From assembly GCA_002308815.1 (NCBI GenBank), contig DBVX01000004.1, positions 28,422 through 34,741 on the forward strand: a DNA stretch of 6,320 nt, read 5' to 3'. Origin of the DNA: Bacteroidales bacterium UBA1253 (lineage in GTDB: Bacteria; Bacteroidota; Bacteroidia; Bacteroidales; Paludibacteraceae). A program made the position numbers and the translations under genes. Below, piece by piece: positions 6,313-6,320 of the stretch (its first letter is position 1; every line of letters begins with the position of its first letter). The notes under the pieces were generated by a model. The model did not search any database and was not told where the DNA came from. It saw only the letters and a program-made list of their open reading frames with translations.

Positions 6313-6320
6313 GGCGGGCG

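Overview
The window looks like a piece of a Bacteroidales chromosome (Bacteroides/Prevotella-like; the genus cannot be fixed from this sequence). The evidence is three independent matches to the Bacteroidetes sigma-ABfr promoter (TTG, 20-base spacer, TAnnTTTG), start codons with A/T-rich leaders instead of a strong Shine-Dalgarno, a small LSSC-type lipoprotein, and a very large secreted protein built from domains typical of this order (M6 peptidase, BspA-type leucine-rich repeats, InlB-type repeats, a FISUMP-like domain).

Layout. Positions 1-48 hold the 5' part of a minus-strand tRNA-Ser(GCU) gene that runs off the left edge, with its promoter at 74-104. Diverging from it, a plus-strand promoter (142-172) drives a 162-residue lipoprotein (242-730) that ends in a clear intrinsic terminator (762-796). 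A third promoter (872-902) precedes the main gene, 954-6218, which encodes a 1754-residue exported metalloprotease of family M6. The last 100 bases are non-coding and hold a perfect 28-bp inverted repeat with a 9-base loop.

How the parts relate. The lipoprotein and the protease are separate transcription units, since a terminator and a new promoter lie between them. Their promoters nevertheless share the same 12-base -7 region (TACATTTGCGCG) and the same spacer length. The protease reads as a modular surface or secreted enzyme: signal peptide, propeptide, zinc catalytic domain, an unassigned beta-rich segment, a leucine-rich repeat block, two InlB-type repeats, a FISUMP-like domain, two 76-residue HDWGEP repeats and a C-terminal module. 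A role in degrading or binding host or dietary protein is an inference from the domains.

I found no multi-gene system (defence, CRISPR, secretion or biosynthetic cluster). The less ordinary items are the domain architecture of the protease, the perfect hairpin at the right edge, the shared promoter module, and a terminator-like dyad overlapping the tRNA start.
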